Positions 1 through 11,573 of a stretch of 64,000 nt of DNA are shown piece by piece (position 1 is the stretch's first letter; every line of letters begins with the position of its first letter). The translations under genes and the position numbers were made by a program. The DNA comes from Akebia trifoliata (Eukaryota; Streptophyta; Magnoliopsida; Ranunculales; Lardizabalaceae): positions 24,778,281 through 24,842,280 of the forward strand of contig CM030706.1 in NCBI GenBank assembly GCA_017979445.1, read 5' to 3'. The notes beneath the pieces are model-generated. The model saw nothing but the letters and a program-made list of their open reading frames with translations. It had not been told where the DNA came from and searched no databases.

Positions 1-300
1 TACGCTCGAGGTATTCACAAATTTCATTTATCCAATCAAATTTAGATGGGGCGACAGACACCTCTATGACTCGACAAACTAACTTGACTCAATAGAAAAA
101 AGAGTCGACTCGAAAAGAAGACATGACCTTGATGAAAAAAAGGGACTCGAGCTAACCCAAATGACTCATGAAAACTCAAGACTACTCACAACGGGCTTAA
201 TTAGGACTAAGGACTGAGACATTGCTTACAACCGGCATGACTGAGGCATTATGATCTTCAAGGAACAACTGGGAAATGTTGAGATATTCTAAAAGATTTC
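1..300 (-). other. Remnant of the gag-RT gap region of Ogre-1
   Basis: Repeated 'actcgac/ttgactcaa' words and the word 'cacaacgggctta' match 16290-16500 in Ogre-2, and more weakly 52860-53200 in Ogre-4, where the stretch lies between the gag/protease ORF and reverse transcriptase. There is no intact ORF. Its position beside the gag leader implies that gag and protease were deleted. Confidence 0.6.
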
Positions 301-1069
301 TGATGATTGATTTGGCGTTGACGTTCGTTCTAACTGACTGGACTAGTAACCCTAACAGAACGGTGAACGATTGAGCTTAGGTGCAATGATAACCTTGAGA
401 CCTCATCAAATGTGAATCTGATCAATTTCAGTGTTACCCCCTTGATAATATTTTAAATGAATCCTAAGATTTTATCGAATTCTGTGCACCAATCCATTAA
501 ACAATTCATTCATATAATGATTATTCAAAAGGAAAATAATTTTACTGCATAAATCTGATTATTTTTCACAATCATTTTTTAGGAAAACATATTTTAGTAA
601 TTTTTCAAGGTCCATGCAAAAAAATAGATTTTTTTGTAAATCATTTTTCCTTGAAATAAATAGATCTTTTGTAAGTCATTTTTCCTTCATTTTCTTTTCT
701 TTTAGAAAATATTCTCTTCTGAAAAATCATTTTGTCTCTGGAAAATATTTTTCTTTTTGGAGAACATCTTTTTTAAAAATGGATGGAAGCCCGAATTCAA
801 CAAAAAGTTTGAATACCATTTTGATTTGACTTGTCCGACCCATCATGATTGTTGGATCGAGATGGACTGGGTCATTATGAATTATTGTAAAAAATGAATT
901 ATTTATTAGGTCGATGCACCCATTTTAATCAGGTAAAACAAAACCTTAATCATTAAGGACAACAAAATATTTTGATCTCATACGTACATTTTGATCTTAT
1001 CATTCACATCATCACATACATTCATCAATCACAAGGTCCTATTAATTAAATAACCTGGGAATACCCACG
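301..1069 (-). other. Ogre-1 leader between conserved block and gag position
   Basis: Bases 310-455 match the sequence directly upstream of the gag ATG in Ogre-2 (27060-27150) and Ogre-4 (56110-56250), including 'gttcgttctaactgactgga'. Bases 600-800 are a degenerate run of 'tttttggaaaata' words, also present at 57565-57720 in Ogre-4. The ORF1 remnant found between these two stretches in Ogre-4 is missing here. No coding sequence is supported. Confidence 0.6.
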
Positions 1070-1860
1070 ATAAGTTTGAGTCGTGACCTAGAGGTGAGGT
1101 TTCTAGACTCTAAGCTTAATACGTGCAATGCATTTTTATCTGACCACTTTTGCCCAAGTACACCCATATACCTCTCGAGCACACTTAATTAGACGTGGTA
1201 ATTTGGTTTGATATACCGTATAGGTGATAATCTAAAACTCCAACTCACTTCTCTGAAGTAAAAAACAACTAGTTTGATCCCCAGTTGAGAGGTGGCGCAC
1301 GAGGCTGAGCAAGGGCCTACTTAAATACCTTTCATCTAGAATAGACGTAGTCTATTTCCCTTGTACAGTAGGGTACAGCGGGGCAGGATCTCGCTTAGGC
1401 ACTGTTTTTGACCAAGAAGTGCAATTGATGTACTTGGATTATCTTTAATATACCTACGAGTATGAGTCAAGAATTGTAACTTTCATAAATGGTTTGGCAT
1501 CCCACGAGGGGACCGACTACGTACTAATACTACGTTGTCAAAGGGACATGTGACTGTGTGGCTTACAATAGGTCAAAGGCTTAGGTCGTTCCAACCTGGG
1601 TGCATCGATATACCTTTCATAGTCACTTGATCAGACGGTACTGATGCCCTAGTTTGATATACCCTAAGGTATGTGACTGGAGTTGTAGTTTTCATGAATG
1701 ACGTCGCATCTCCGAAGAGACTAGGCTACACACTAGTGCCACGTTGGCTATATGAGACATACAAGCATGCAAAACAGTAAACGTGCATGTGGTGTGTGCA
1801 AAACAGGATGGGGTGTACCCGGGGCCTCTTCAAACAAATGGGCTCATGGACCTGATCATA
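1070..1860 (-). repeat. Conserved Ogre 5' non-coding block, copy 1
   Basis: A block of about 0.8 kb found again at 20500-21310 (opposite orientation), 27590-28440, 57960-58800 and 63441-63761. It has several landmarks including 'aggtatat', 'gacgtcgcat', 'ctcgcttaggca' and a GC-richer run near 1800-1830. No open frame is shared by the copies, so this is not a decayed gene that I can recognise. It always lies between the primer-site-proximal UTR and the gag/ORF1 region. Confidence 0.75.
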
Positions 1861-2299
1861 TCATCACACATTGATACCATATGAATATTAGCCAAAATAA
1901 ATATCAATCCAATAACATCATTAAGATCATCAATAAGCACATCAACTATATACCTGATCAAAATCAATGGCAAATCCATTAATGATCATGGCATAGAACA
2001 ATTGATCAAAACATTGCAATAGGCATAATTTTTATAATTTTTAAGGTCCAATTAATTATCACTTTTGGGTGATCCAAAATAAATCGAGATTCCAATAGAT
2101 GTTACATTGATGATAGAATGATAATTGTTGAGATGAGGAGCGATGAACCCTTTTTTTAAAAAAAATTATAAAAAAAAAATTAGAAACACATCTCAAAATA
2201 AAATCAAAGAGAAAGATCCTAGTGCCAAATGAGCTCACTCTCAGGAACATTAACTGTGTTAACACTAGATAAATTCGGATTTTCTGTGAATTAGGAAAA

Positions 2300-2870
2300 T
2301 ACAATCTGAACTTGCATCGATGATATCTTAGACTCCAAATAATGAAATTGAATGAATTCAGATTCTAAATTAATCTACTCGATGGGATCTACGTTTTATT
2401 AATAGGTGCCCAGACTTAATTTTGACTAGAATATTCTGTAAAAATGTTTTAACATTACTGTCCCAACCTTCATTCAGCAACAATTTCAGATTTACAGATT
2501 GAACTTGTATTGATGATATCTAAGGCTCTCGATAATGAAATTGAGTGAGTTCAGATTCTAAATTAATCTACTCGATGGGATCTACGTTTTATTAATAGGT
2601 GCCCAGACCTAATTCTGACTAGAATATTCTGTAAAAACGTTTTAACATTGCTGTCCTAACCTTCATTCAGCAATAATTCTAGATTTACATACTGAACTTG
2701 CATCGATGATATCTAAGGCTCCCAATAACGAAATTGAATGATTTTAGATTCTAAATTAATCTACTTGATGGGATTTACGTTTTATTAATAGGTGCCCAGA
2801 CTTAATTCTCACTAGAATATTTTGTAAAAATATTTTAACATTACTGTCCCAACCTTCATCATTCCATCCT
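2300..2870 (-). repeat. Three tandem copies of a ~195-bp repeat in the 5' region
   Basis: Three head-to-tail copies, each holding 'ctcgatgggatctacg' and 'aggtgcccagact'. The spacing measured between two 'agatttaca' words (2488 and 2681) is 193 bp. The same array in opposite orientation is at 19540-20140 in Ogre-3 (198-bp period). It lies between the primer site and the conserved block. Confidence 0.85.
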
Positions 2871-3075
2871 TTTCATATGTCAATTTGAATATTTCATTAT
2901 TTAGGGATCATAAAAAAGTGACCCTTAATTGGACAAAAATACAATACCCAAAATCATCCACAATCAAGTCACAAAAATAAATAAATAAATAAAATAAATC
3001 GAACTAAATAAAAAAAATTAGGTCATCCTGATAATGCTCCCATACTTGGGATTTTTCAAGTCTGATCCTCAATAG

Positions 3076-3093
3076 TCCCCAATGGAGTTGTCA
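3076..3093 (-). other. Primer binding site of Ogre-1
   Basis: On the minus strand this reads TGACAACTCCATTGGGGA, one base inside the LTR. Cleaner copies read TGGCGACTCCACTGGGGA. This matches the tRNA-Arg-type site I know from Ogre elements, but the tRNA assignment is from memory. It fixes this LTR as the 5' LTR and the element as minus strand. Confidence 0.75.
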
Positions 3094-3094
3094 C

Positions 3095-4787
3095 TGAAAG
3101 CGCCCTTGATCCGCGGGGTGCGCGGATCCACTTTTGACTTTTAAGGTTTGGGAGTCGCCACCTAGTTATTATGGTCTAGGAATCGAATATAGACTCTAAA
3201 CGAATAACTCAACTAATCTACCATAAAAATATGGGTTCGGGGATCACATTACGGAATTGGAAGGTGTTAGGCACCAACCCCGCCCAGGCAATGCCGGTTT
3301 CTACTTATCCCAAATAAAACTATATTGGTAACAAAAAGACCTAGATAAAAAAATAAAAGAATTTTACCTTCAAACGTAACGATTCTATTCCCTCAGATCT
3401 GATAAAATCGCTCCTTGTACAGTACTCCTCACTTTGTTCTGTCTCTGGATCTGATTTCTAATCTCTGAGACAAGGTATCTCTTTCCTTGATCTGGAATCT
3501 TCGGATTTGTTTACGGATTTCTAAGTATTTTTGAAGGGTTTCTAAGCATTTTTCAAGCTATAATAGAAGTATGGGTGTTAGGTAAGGAGTTGGGACTTCA
3601 AAATTAGGGTTTATGGGAGGCTAGGGAAGCTTTTTGACCTACTTCTCTTAGGATTTATTATTTGATGCAAAAATAGGGTGTGGAGGCTCCTATTTATAAA
3701 ATTTTTTAGAAGAATTAGGGTTTGATTAGGGTTTCTTTTAGAGTTTTAATTAGGATTTTGACTTTAGTCTTATGAGATTGACTTAGTCTTTAGGGTTTTA
3801 ATTTAGGATTTTGACTTTAGTCTTATGAGATTTACTTGATTAGTTTAGATTAGGGTTTTGACTTTAGTCTTATGAGATTGACTTGATTAGTTTAGATTAG
3901 GTTTTTGACTTTAGTCTTATGAGATTGACTTTAATACTTTGATTTTAGTCTTTCTTGGTTGACTTTTAGTCTTACTTGATTGAATTTTGTCTTATTTGAT
4001 TGACTTTAATTTTTGGAGAGTCCCATTTTATTATATCTTTAATTCGTTGGGCCCCCAGATGGAGGGGTCCTTGAATAAATATCTTGGCAACCATCAACAA
4101 TTTTGCCTAAAAACCTGATTGATTGATGTTTTAATTTAAAATTTAAAATTAATTTTATTAATGTTTCACTTTAAATTATTTAATATTTTATTTATTAATT
4201 TTAAAATTTTTAATTATTAAAATTGTAAAATTACTATTTTACCCTCGGAGAGGACTTTTTGCATTTTAAGTCATTTTTCAATGGTCCAGGATGTTTTAGA
4301 ATCAATTTTTCGTAAGGAATTCAATGAAAATATTGGTTTGTGTCATTTATGAATTTTTTGTGTGGAATGGTCGTGAACTTTATGAGGGGCATTTTCGTAA
4401 TTTTATCGAATTCTGTGAAAATTGGTGAAATGATTTATTTAGTTTCGATTTGTTATTTTATGTGTTTGAATAGATTTTTCTAAGCGTAACGTAGGCTGTA
4501 GGGATGTTTTAAGGTTAGGGGTATTTTGATAATTTTGACATTTTTAGTGATTTTTATCATGAAGCTTCTTTTTATTTGAAAAATGATGATATCTGAGCTT
4601 TTGAGATTATATTTTTCTAACGTAGCGTGGTTTCTACAGTTTTGTCAGTTTGAGATACCTCATCCGGATTTTTGAAATAAATCTGGTAACAAAATAAAGC
4701 ATTGGAATAAACATTCATCATTGGGAACCGTTGCAATCGGGTTGACGAGTTGATTAATCATGCGAATGTAAAAATGGGGTATCTATA
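3095..4787 (-). repeat. 5' LTR of Ogre-1 (A-type, 1693 bp)
   Basis: Ends are recognised by the primer site at one side and the resumed Chromo-1 frame at the other; the outer TG has decayed to TA. The central sequence ('ctcagatctg', 'cctcactttgttctgtctc') matches the LTR at 36601-38326 better than the ~1.55-kb LTRs elsewhere, so I call these two A-type. It contains a TATA box near 3691 and a degenerate minisatellite 'gggttttgactttagtcttatgagattgactt' style run at 3720-4010. Confidence 0.88.
3691..3698 (-). promoter_or_regulatory. LTR TATA box (Ogre-1)
   Basis: Minus strand TATAAATA followed by GGAGCC. The same TATAAATA(G/A) word occurs at the equivalent place in every Ogre LTR here (8650, 18426, 31273, 34618, 37196, 61702), so this is the likely Pol II promoter and puts the start of R shortly after it. 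Confidence 0.7.
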
Positions 4788-5376
4788 GCGTCTACAACTG
4801 AATTTTCATAGCCTGGGCAGTAAGTGATCTCATAATCATAGCCCATTAATTTGGCTACCCATTCTTCGACGTCGCCAAATGTTATTCCAAAAAATATTTA
4901 AGGCTGCGTTGGTTGGTTTGGATGAAAAACTTCCTTCCCAATAAATATGGTTGACATAGGCGTATAGCCTCCATAATTGCAAGTATCTCTTTGTCGTAAG
5001 TTGACCATTCTTTTTTGGTAATTCTCAGTGCACAACTCATAAAGGTGATGGGCTTGCCTTATTTAGTTAAGACCGTGCCTATTCCCTTTCCTGCAACATC
5101 GGTTTCTATGATGAATGATTCATTGAAGTTTGGCATCGCGAAAATAGGTATGGTGGTCATCGCTTGCTTAAGAGTCACAAATACTATTTCAACTTCCTTG
5201 TTCCATCCAAACTGCCCTTTCTTGAATAGATTGGTAAGGAGTCGAGCGATGATGCCATAATTCCAAACAAATTTCTTGTAATATCCTGTCAAGCCTAAAA
5301 AACCAGGTAATTTAGAAATATTAATTGGCCGTGGCCATGCTACCATGGCTTCAATTTTGTGATTATCGATTTTCAC
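4788..5376 (-). pseudogene. Chromo-1 RT thumb and RNase H fragment
   Basis: The 105-residue open part (5059-5376) starts at the RT thumb/connection ('GFLGLTGYYKKFV') and ends at the RNase H start. There 'IIETDVAGKGIGTVL' holds the first catalytic Asp. Past a stop the other frame still reads 'TYDKEILAIMEAI' and 'YLLGRKF', and it stays readable as far as the Ogre-1 junction, where 'CPGYENSVVDA' corresponds to the family's 'RPGRENKAADA'. RNase H would degrade the RNA strand of the RNA-DNA hybrid. The domain is broken by stops and by the insertion. Confidence 0.85.
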
Positions 5377-6060
5377 TCCCTAAGGCGTAACAATGTGTCC
5401 TAAATATTTTAACTCTTGCTGGCTGAATGCACACTTGCTTGTTTTGGCAAAAAATTTATGCTGCCTCAAAATCTCCAAAGTTTGTTTAACATGCACCACA
5501 TGCATATCCCAAGTAGAACTATATACGAGAATATCATCGAAGAAAACCAAAAATAAACTTTCGAAGATAAGGTCAAAATATAGAGTTCGTAATGGCTTGG
5601 AATGTAGATGGTGCATTACACATGCCAAACGACATCACTAAATATTCGTAATGACTATTGTGAGTACGAAAAGCAGTTTTTAGTATGTCGGAAAATTTAT
5701 TCTTACTTGGTGATATTTGACCCTTAGACCGAGCTTGGTAAAGTATGATGCATCATATAACTGATCCAAATCATCTGTTGTCAGAATCGAAAATCAATCA
5801 TTGATGGTGGCGACATTGAGTGCTCGATAGTCTATGCAAAATCGCCAACTTCTATATTTTTTCTTCACTAATTGTACTGGCGACGAAAATGGAGTAGTGT
5901 TCGGACGAATGAGGTTGGAATTCAACATCTCTTGAACTTGGTTTTCGATTTCTTCCTTCTGGAAATGGGCATATCGATATGGGCGCACATTAATTGGTTC
6001 AGTGCCTTCTTTGAGTGTAATGTAGTGATCTACTTCATGTATTGGTGATACGTATGAAGG
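5377..6060 (-). pseudogene. Chromo-1 reverse transcriptase fragments
   Basis: The fingers part (5794-5988) reads 'RPYRYAHFQKEEIENQV' and 'SWRFCIDYRALN'. The palm part (5380-5628) keeps the catalytic motif as F-D-D in 'FLVFFDDILVYS' (chromoviruses usually have Y/F-x-D-D) and ends 'KYLGHIVTP'. The stretch between (5629-5793) is in shifted frames. The order and spacing are those of a single RT domain read on the minus strand. Confidence 0.88.
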
Positions 6061-6600
6061 CTCTTAGAACACGTCCCCATACTCTTTCAATAATCCTCCC
6101 ACATATTTTTGCTTCTTGTTGAATGCCACATTTGGTGATGTGGTTTCCATGGCTATCGAATAGCATACGGCAAGCAGCGCATCACCCCGTCGGCATTCCT
6201 TGGAAATTTCTTTTAAGGTAGCTTCTTGAATGGTTTGCTCCTCCATTCCTTGCAACCATCTAGCTTGATTCTCCCAGATAAATTCCATGGTTAATTGCTT
6301 CCAATTACAAACCACTGAACCAAGCATTTTCAACCATTGAATGCCCAGTACTAAATCAAGTCCTATTAAGGGTAAAGAAAAGAGGGTGAGGTAAAAATTA
6401 GTGCCTTGTAAATTTACCAGTACCATATCGAAACACCTTTGACACTCCAGCCGCTCTCTGTTAGCCACTCGTATGGTAAATGTTTCTGTTCACACTATCG
6501 GTAATCTCAATATATTTGCCAATTGATTACTGATGAAGTTATGCGTTGATCCATTGTCGATCAATACCACAACTTCGTGAGAGGCCGTTTTAGCCATTAT
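6061..6600 (-). pseudogene. Chromo-1 aspartic protease region
   Basis: Translating the minus strand from about 6600 gives 'VVVLIDNGSTHNFIS', the active-site segment of a retrotransposon aspartic protease. Asn replaces the usual Ser/Thr after the catalytic Asp. A stop follows, then the open stretch 6064-6468 with 'LIGLDLVLGIQWLKMLG' and the linker to RT. The protease would cleave the Gag-Pol polyprotein. It is inactive as it stands because of the stop near 6480. Confidence 0.85.
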
Positions 6601-6699
6601 GCACATGGTTCTTGGTGCAGTCTCTCCCGTTAATGCATGTAATGTAATTTTGGGCTCATTTTGGGTTCTTGCGCTTCCCCCGTTTCTCTATCTTGGTTC

Positions 6700-7676
6700 T
6701 TGTCTAGTGTATGATGATCAGTGACCTCTTCTAATATCACGTTGCCAGCTCCTGCATATCCCTCCAAGAGTGACAATTGTGGTTGTTAGCCTTTATGTCA
6801 TGTTGTGCAACATTCATTACATTTGAAATAGAGGCCTTAAGCTCTTCTCTTTTGCATTTCCTCCCATGACAAACACCTGATTGGAGCCATAGGGGTAGCA
6901 GGAGATACACGAGTGGTTTGTGGGAGAGCTAGAGGAGCTTTCATAGGTGGTGGTTGCATGAACCTTTGCTGTCGTGCGAGCTGCTCGTCTCTTATTTGTG
7001 CCAAGTTAATGGCCTCCTTGAGGGCTCGCGATTTAAACATCCGAATCCCATCAGCAATCTTAGCCTTCAATCCACCCATGAACGTCCCTACTAGAGCCTT
7101 TTGCGTCCATCCATGCACCTTGTTGTCGAGCTTCTCAAACTTGTGCTGATAGTCTTTTAATGTCCCCAAGTGCCTTATCCTTGTGAGAGCTTCGTCAAAG
7201 TCTTCACACCCTGATGGTCCGAAGCAAGCTCATAATTCCTCTTCGAATTTTTCCCATGAAATCACGTGTCCATCTCCCTGTAATGTCTTGCGAATCTACT
7301 ACCACCACTGGTTGGCCTCCTCTTCAAGGTGGCAAGCAACTATAAGAACTTTTTGAGTTTCGGCAATGCCTTGGTATTTGAAGAGTTGTTCCACCCAATT
7401 GAACCACTCCAATGGATGGTTTCTAAAGAATTATGGAAATTCGAGCATGGCTGATTTTGACAAGACAATCTACTGATCTCCATCGTGGTTTTCTTAGTGG
7501 CGATTGCTATTATTTGAGGACTCAGGATTAGAAAACAAAACATTTGAAAGTTGATTGAGATTTTCCTCCAAATGGTGAAGTTTGTTAGTCATACCAAACT
7601 CCATTCGATGTAGTCCTTCCTGAACTGCACCTAGCCTAACCTTCAATTATTCAATACGTTCCTTGTTTGTTCCCAT
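6700..7676 (-). pseudogene. Chromo-1 gag
   Basis: The start is the minus-strand ATG at 7676, which gives M-G-T-N-K-E-R and lies six bases after the primer site. The N-terminal part has 'VRLGAVQEGLHRME'. The middle has 'HPLEWFNWVEQLFKYQ', and the open part 6837-7169 has 'ALVGTFMGGLKAKIADGIRMF'. A degenerate zinc knuckle (C-N-E-C ... H-K) follows near 6800. Several in-frame stops (for example in codon 10) and frameshifts make it non-functional. Gag would form the virus-like particle. Confidence 0.85.
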
Positions 7677-7681
7677 TAACC

Positions 7682-7695
7682 TGGCTCTGATATCA
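7682..7695 (-). other. Primer binding site of Chromo-1
   Basis: The minus strand reads TGATATCAGAGCCA, one base from the initiator tRNA-Met site TGGTATCAGAGCCA. It sits between the LTR fragment and the gag ATG, as expected for chromoviruses. Confidence 0.75.
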
Positions 7696-7696
7696 A

Positions 7697-7902
7697 TGAT
7701 AGGTCCCGTGTAACTGTAATTACATCACTCATGCAAATATTTTCTTCAGGTGCGAATATACCACAATTTTCTGGAATAATATTTTTTTTATTGATAACCC
7801 ACGGCGGCTTAACTAGCAAACCATGTTCCTAATACTAAAAATAGAGAAGCCAAAAATAGAGGAACAACCAAAGGCCACTATCACCAGTGATCGACATTTA
7901 AC
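7697..7902 (-). repeat. 3' end of the Chromo-1 5' LTR, cut by Ogre-H
   Basis: On the minus strand this sequence ends ...CCTATCA just before the primer site, so it should be the end of the 5' LTR. The rest is separated by the Ogre-H insertion at 7903. No second copy is in the window to prove the LTR, so this rests on position. Confidence 0.55.
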
Positions 7903-8041
7903 TGTAGACACCCCATTTTCGCATTTGCCTGATTAATCAACTCGTCAACCAGATCGCGACGATTCCTAATGATGGATGTTTATTCCAATGCTTTATTTGT
8001 TATTATATATGTTTCAGAAATTCAGATGAGGTATCTAAAAC
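7903..8041 (+). repeat. First 139 bp of the Ogre-H 5' LTR
   Basis: Starts TGTAGACACCCCATTTT and runs through 'gcctgattaatcaactcgtc' to 'gatgaggtatctaaaac', matching the first ~140 bp of the Ogre-3 LTRs (17537, 25090). It stops abruptly where the Ogre-2 LTR begins in the opposite direction at 8042. Confidence 0.85.
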
Positions 8042-9599
8042 TGAAAGTGCCATCGATTCGCAGGGTGTACGGATCCACTTTTCACTTTAAAATTTGGGAG
8101 TCGCCTCCTAGTGATTACGGTCTAGGAACCGAACATCGACTCTAAACACATAAGGAAAACTAATCTACAAAAGAAACTAGATCCGAGGATCATGTTATGG
8201 GGTTAGAAGGTATTAGACCAACCCCGTCCGACAAGCGCCAATCTCTACTACTTTTCAAAAATGATTACATTGTAAAATAGACCAAAAATAATAAATAATA
8301 CTAATAAAAAAATAAAATAAAGAAGTTACCTTGTGGATTACAACGATTCCCTCAGCACTGGCGGAGAGTATCCTTGTATGTATTTCCTTACTATTCATCT
8401 GTCACCGGATCTGATTCTGATTTCTAAGTTGAGATATCTTCTTCTTAGATTTATGAATTTTTTAAGTTTTTATAGATTTCTATGTATTTTTAAAGGATCT
8501 TTGGTATTTTTTGAGGAAAAGTTGGGTGGTTAAATGATAGGTAGAGGGTTAGGGATTCAAAATTAGGATTTTGAAAAGGTTGGGGAGGCTCATTGACCTA
8601 CTTTTTCTAGGGTTTTCTCTTGGATACTAGATTAGGATGTAGAGGCTCCTATTTATAGACTTTTTTTGGGTAGAGTTAGTGTTTAATTAGATTTCCTTTA
8701 GGGTTTTAATTAGCATTTTGACTTAAGTCTTATGAGATTGACTTAGTTTCTTTAGATTAGAGTTTTAATTAGGGTTTTGACTTAATTATTATGAGATTGA
8801 CTTAGTCTTTTTAGATTAGGATTTTGACTTAAGTCTTATGAGATTGACTTCGTTTCTTTTTAGATTAGGTTATTGACTTAAGTATTATGAGATTGACTTG
8901 GTTTCTTTAAATTAGGATTTTGACTTAAGTCTTCTGAGATTGACTTGATATAGATTTTTAAATTAATTTTATTAAGATTTTATTTTACGTTAATTAATAT
9001 TTTATTTCTTAATTTCAAAATTAAAAATTTTAAAAAATTGAAAAATTATCGTTTTGCTCCCGAAGAGAACTTTTGCGTTTCAAGTCAGTTTTCAATTTTT
9101 CATGATGTTTTGGAATCAATTTTTCATAAGAAATTCAATGAGATTATTGATTTATGTTATGTATGAAATTTTTTGGCGTGAAATGATTATCACCCTTATG
9201 AGGGGTATTTTCGTAATTTTGTCAAATACAGTGAAAATTGACAAAATGATTAATTTGATTTTATTTTGTTATTTTATGTGTTCAAATGAGTTTTCTTAAG
9301 CGTAAGGGGACTCCAATAATATTTTAATATTAGGGGTATTTTGGTAATTTAGTCATTTTTAGTGATGTCTATCGTAAAGCTTTTTTTTGTCTGCAAGATG
9401 ATTATCTATGTTTTTGGGGTTATATTTTCCTAGCTTAGCGTTGTTTCTATAGTTGTGTTAGTTTAAGATACCTAATCTGAATTTCTAAAACATATCTAGT
9501 AACAAATAAAGCATTGAAATAATCATCCATCATTGGGAATCATTCCGATCGGGTTGACGAATTGATTAATCAGGCGAGTATAAAAATGGGGTGTCTATA
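8042..9599 (-). repeat. 3' LTR of Ogre-2 (B-type, 1558 bp)
   Basis: Bounded by TG at 8042 and TATAG at 9599, next to the polypurine tract. It pairs with 30667-32221 (1555 bp). It carries 'gattcgcagggtgtacgg', the TATA box at 8650-8657, and an internal degenerate array of 'gttttgacttaagtcttatgagattgactt' style units at 8690-8960. Confidence 0.92.
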
Positions 9600-9603
9600 G
9601 ATG

Positions 9604-9612
9604 CCCCTCTTT
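9604..9612 (-). other. Polypurine tract of Ogre-2
   Basis: The minus strand reads AAAGAGGGG then CATC before the LTR. The same tract and spacing are found at 25077, 35558 and 38331. It primes plus-strand DNA synthesis and identifies this as the 3' LTR. Confidence 0.8.
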
Positions 9613-10431
9613 GGTAGAGGGTTGAAGCAAACTAGATAGCAAATCTATTTTGATAGATAGTGCGATATCCAAATGCCAAAGCCAGTGATAGTTCATTTTG
9701 CAGCTTAATTTAGTAATTCGTCGGGATGTTCGGATCCTTGAGGGTAAAACTCTCCTCAAACAAAAAGGTTGTTGGGTCTTCGAGTGCAAGCTCGCATTGA
9801 CGTCGTCAGATCCTTGAATTTTAGAAAATTCTCCCTGATTAAAATTGTGTAATTTTGTGTACTCAAAATCTAAGATAAATCTCACAGGGTCTGAGAAAAA
9901 AGTGAGCAATACTTGGCATAATCTAAGCATAAACTGAGCATAAATTGAGTAAAAGTTGAATGTCTTACTCTACATACCCTAGGTGAAGGAGTTTTTTTTT
10001 TTTTGGGAGTCCCACTCTACTTACCCAGGGTAAAAGAGTAATGAACTAATTTTCTGGGAGTCCCACTCTACCTACTCTGGGTGAAAGAGTAATGAACTTA
10101 TTTTCTGGGAGTCCTACTCTACCTACTCAGGGTGAAAGAGTATTGAACTAATTTTCTAGGAGTCCTACTCTACCTACTCAGGGTGAAAGAATATTGAACT
10201 AATTTTCTTGAGAGTCCTAATCTACCTACTCGAGGTGAAAGAGTAATGAACTAATTTTCTAGGGAGTACAAATGGGGGGTTAACACCGCATTTGACTTTT
10301 TCTTTTAAAGAAAAACAAAGAGTTGGATTTTATGAAGGTCCGATCAACATTTTAACTTACTTTTGGACCTCAGGGGTTTTCAACAAATTGCTATCAAGAG
10401 GGTAACCTTTTAATTCAGTGTTAACCTTATC
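9613..10431 (-). other. Ogre-2 3' untranslated region, PPT side
   Basis: Shares 'gaagcaaactagatagcaaatc', 'gccaaagccagtga' and the 'gttcggatccttgag' words with the same place in Ogre-3, Ogre-4 and the A-type LTR neighbour. The middle is replaced by an element-specific tandem array (9965-10265). The last 120 bp match 36480-36600. No coding sequence is supported, and the 111-residue minus frame at 9595-9930 is chance. Confidence 0.8.
9965..10265 (-). repeat. 51-bp tandem array, about six units
   Basis: Units read roughly 'gggagtcccactctacctac' then 'tctgggtgaaagagtaatga' then 'actaattttct'. The period of 51 bp is counted from the plus strand. This array is not in the other Ogre copies, which carry 33-, 77- and 106-bp arrays in the same region. 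Confidence 0.9.
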
Positions 10432-10850
10432 TGTAACACCCCGGATTTTCAACTCATATCTCGAGAAAAGTAAATGGTGAGATTTGGAAGAAAATATCGA
10501 AGGAGAGACTTAGAGTAAAATACTCGGATCTTGTTATGATTAATTTCGAGAAAAATCAACTTCTCCATTAGATTCAAAAGTATCGAAATATATACATTAG
10601 CCTGTAAGCAAGTCCGAATTCGAATTCAGATAGAGAAATTATAGAATCCTCGAATTTCGTGTTAAGTGGGATCTAAAACAGTGGAATTTTGTTAGAGCGA
10701 GAATAAAAAAGATTTGATGACACCATTAGATCCGAATCAAAAAATTATTTGAAATGGTATATTCGTTTGTCGTTTTCCGAGTCCGAATAGTTAAGTTACG
10801 ATCGAAACTAGAAATAAGGGGGAAATTACAAGTATGCCCCTCAGCTTTAT

Positions 10851-10860
10851 TATAAAAAGG
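10851..10860 (+). promoter_or_regulatory. TATA box of the Tek solo LTR
   Basis: TATAAAAAGG, at the same position as TATAAAAG at 44034 and 49819 in the Tek-1 LTRs and followed by a pyrimidine-rich stretch. This is the likely LTR promoter. Confidence 0.6.
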
Positions 10861-11573
10861 GATCTGATTTCTTTTATTTCATTTTTCTCTCATTCTCTAA
10901 GAAACCCAAACGACAGCCACTTTCAATCCAAGGGTTTCGACCCATTGCATCAAGTTTGTGCGCAAACGAAGCCGAGTTGAACATCGACGAAGAAGACAAA
11001 GTTGTCGACCACGTCGAGAGCTACAACTTCACCATCTTTACTTACCCATTCTTGTTCGTTTTCCCCATCCTTCATCAAAAAAATAGCCGGGTAGCTCGAG
11101 TAAATCCCAACACATACCATCCGAGGGCTTCATCGAGTTAGGAGCTAGGTATATACTTCATTGTAGAAGCGAAGGAGAACGTCATTGTCAGATACCTTGC
11201 AAACCCTCGCTCGTTTCGCATCCAAGTCAGCCCAACCTCGACTCTTGAGCCATCCAACCTTGAGTTGTAGTGCTAGCTTGTACCCTTGGCGTCCACAACC
11301 AAGTAAGGGACTTCCAATTCTTATTGGTAACTTTAGATTTCTCAAATGTGCATTTAGGGTTTTAAAACAAAACTTATTGTTAGCATTTAAATCATAGAAA
11401 TTTGTGTTTGATTTCAAATTCATGGTAGGGGTGGGTGTTTTGCTTATGTTTGATCGAATTTTGATAACAAAATCGTGGGTGGATAGAATGGTTCGAAGAA
11501 TGGAAAAGGAAATCGAAAAAAGGATCGAAAAACCCAAAAATCGCAAGTGAGGTTCAGGCTGTAGGCGGGTAGG

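Larger units (their letters stand above)
1..4787 (-). mobile_element. Ogre-1: 5' part of an Ogre/Tat-like LTR retrotransposon
   Basis: Reading on the minus strand from 4787: 5' LTR, primer binding site, untranslated region with tandem repeats, the conserved 5' block, then a short piece of the gag-RT gap running off the left edge. No gag, ORF1 or pol is visible: sequence normally just upstream of gag (about 290-440) is joined directly to sequence resembling the gag-RT gap (1-290), so gag appears deleted. Insertion into Chromo-1 is exact: the RNase H frame of that element (V-V-D-A) resumes at 4788. The other target duplication copy lies outside the window. Confidence 0.85.
4788..7902 (-). mobile_element. 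Chromo-1: decayed Ty3/gypsy chromovirus-type element
   Basis: Minus-strand order is partial 5' LTR, Met-type primer site, gag, protease, RT, RNase H. Ogre-1 cuts it in RNase H at 4787/4788, and Ogre-H cuts its 5' LTR at 7902/7903. Frameshifts and stops occur throughout. Gag and protease wording resembles plant chromoviruses (for example 'DLVLGIQWLKMLG'), but I do not assign a sublineage. Integrase and the 3' LTR are not in the window. Confidence 0.85.

Noticed and set aside
3700..3930. Repeated 'tagggttt' words resembling the plant telomere repeat TTTAGGG
   Set aside because: The words are irregular, embedded in longer units with 'gactttagtcttatgag', and repeat in every Ogre LTR. They are LTR minisatellite, not interstitial telomere sequence.
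7682..7695. Short tRNA-like matches at primer sites (also 46733 and 32542)
   Set aside because: Only the 12-18 bases of a primer binding site match. There is no tRNA body, anticodon arm or Pol III promoter around them.
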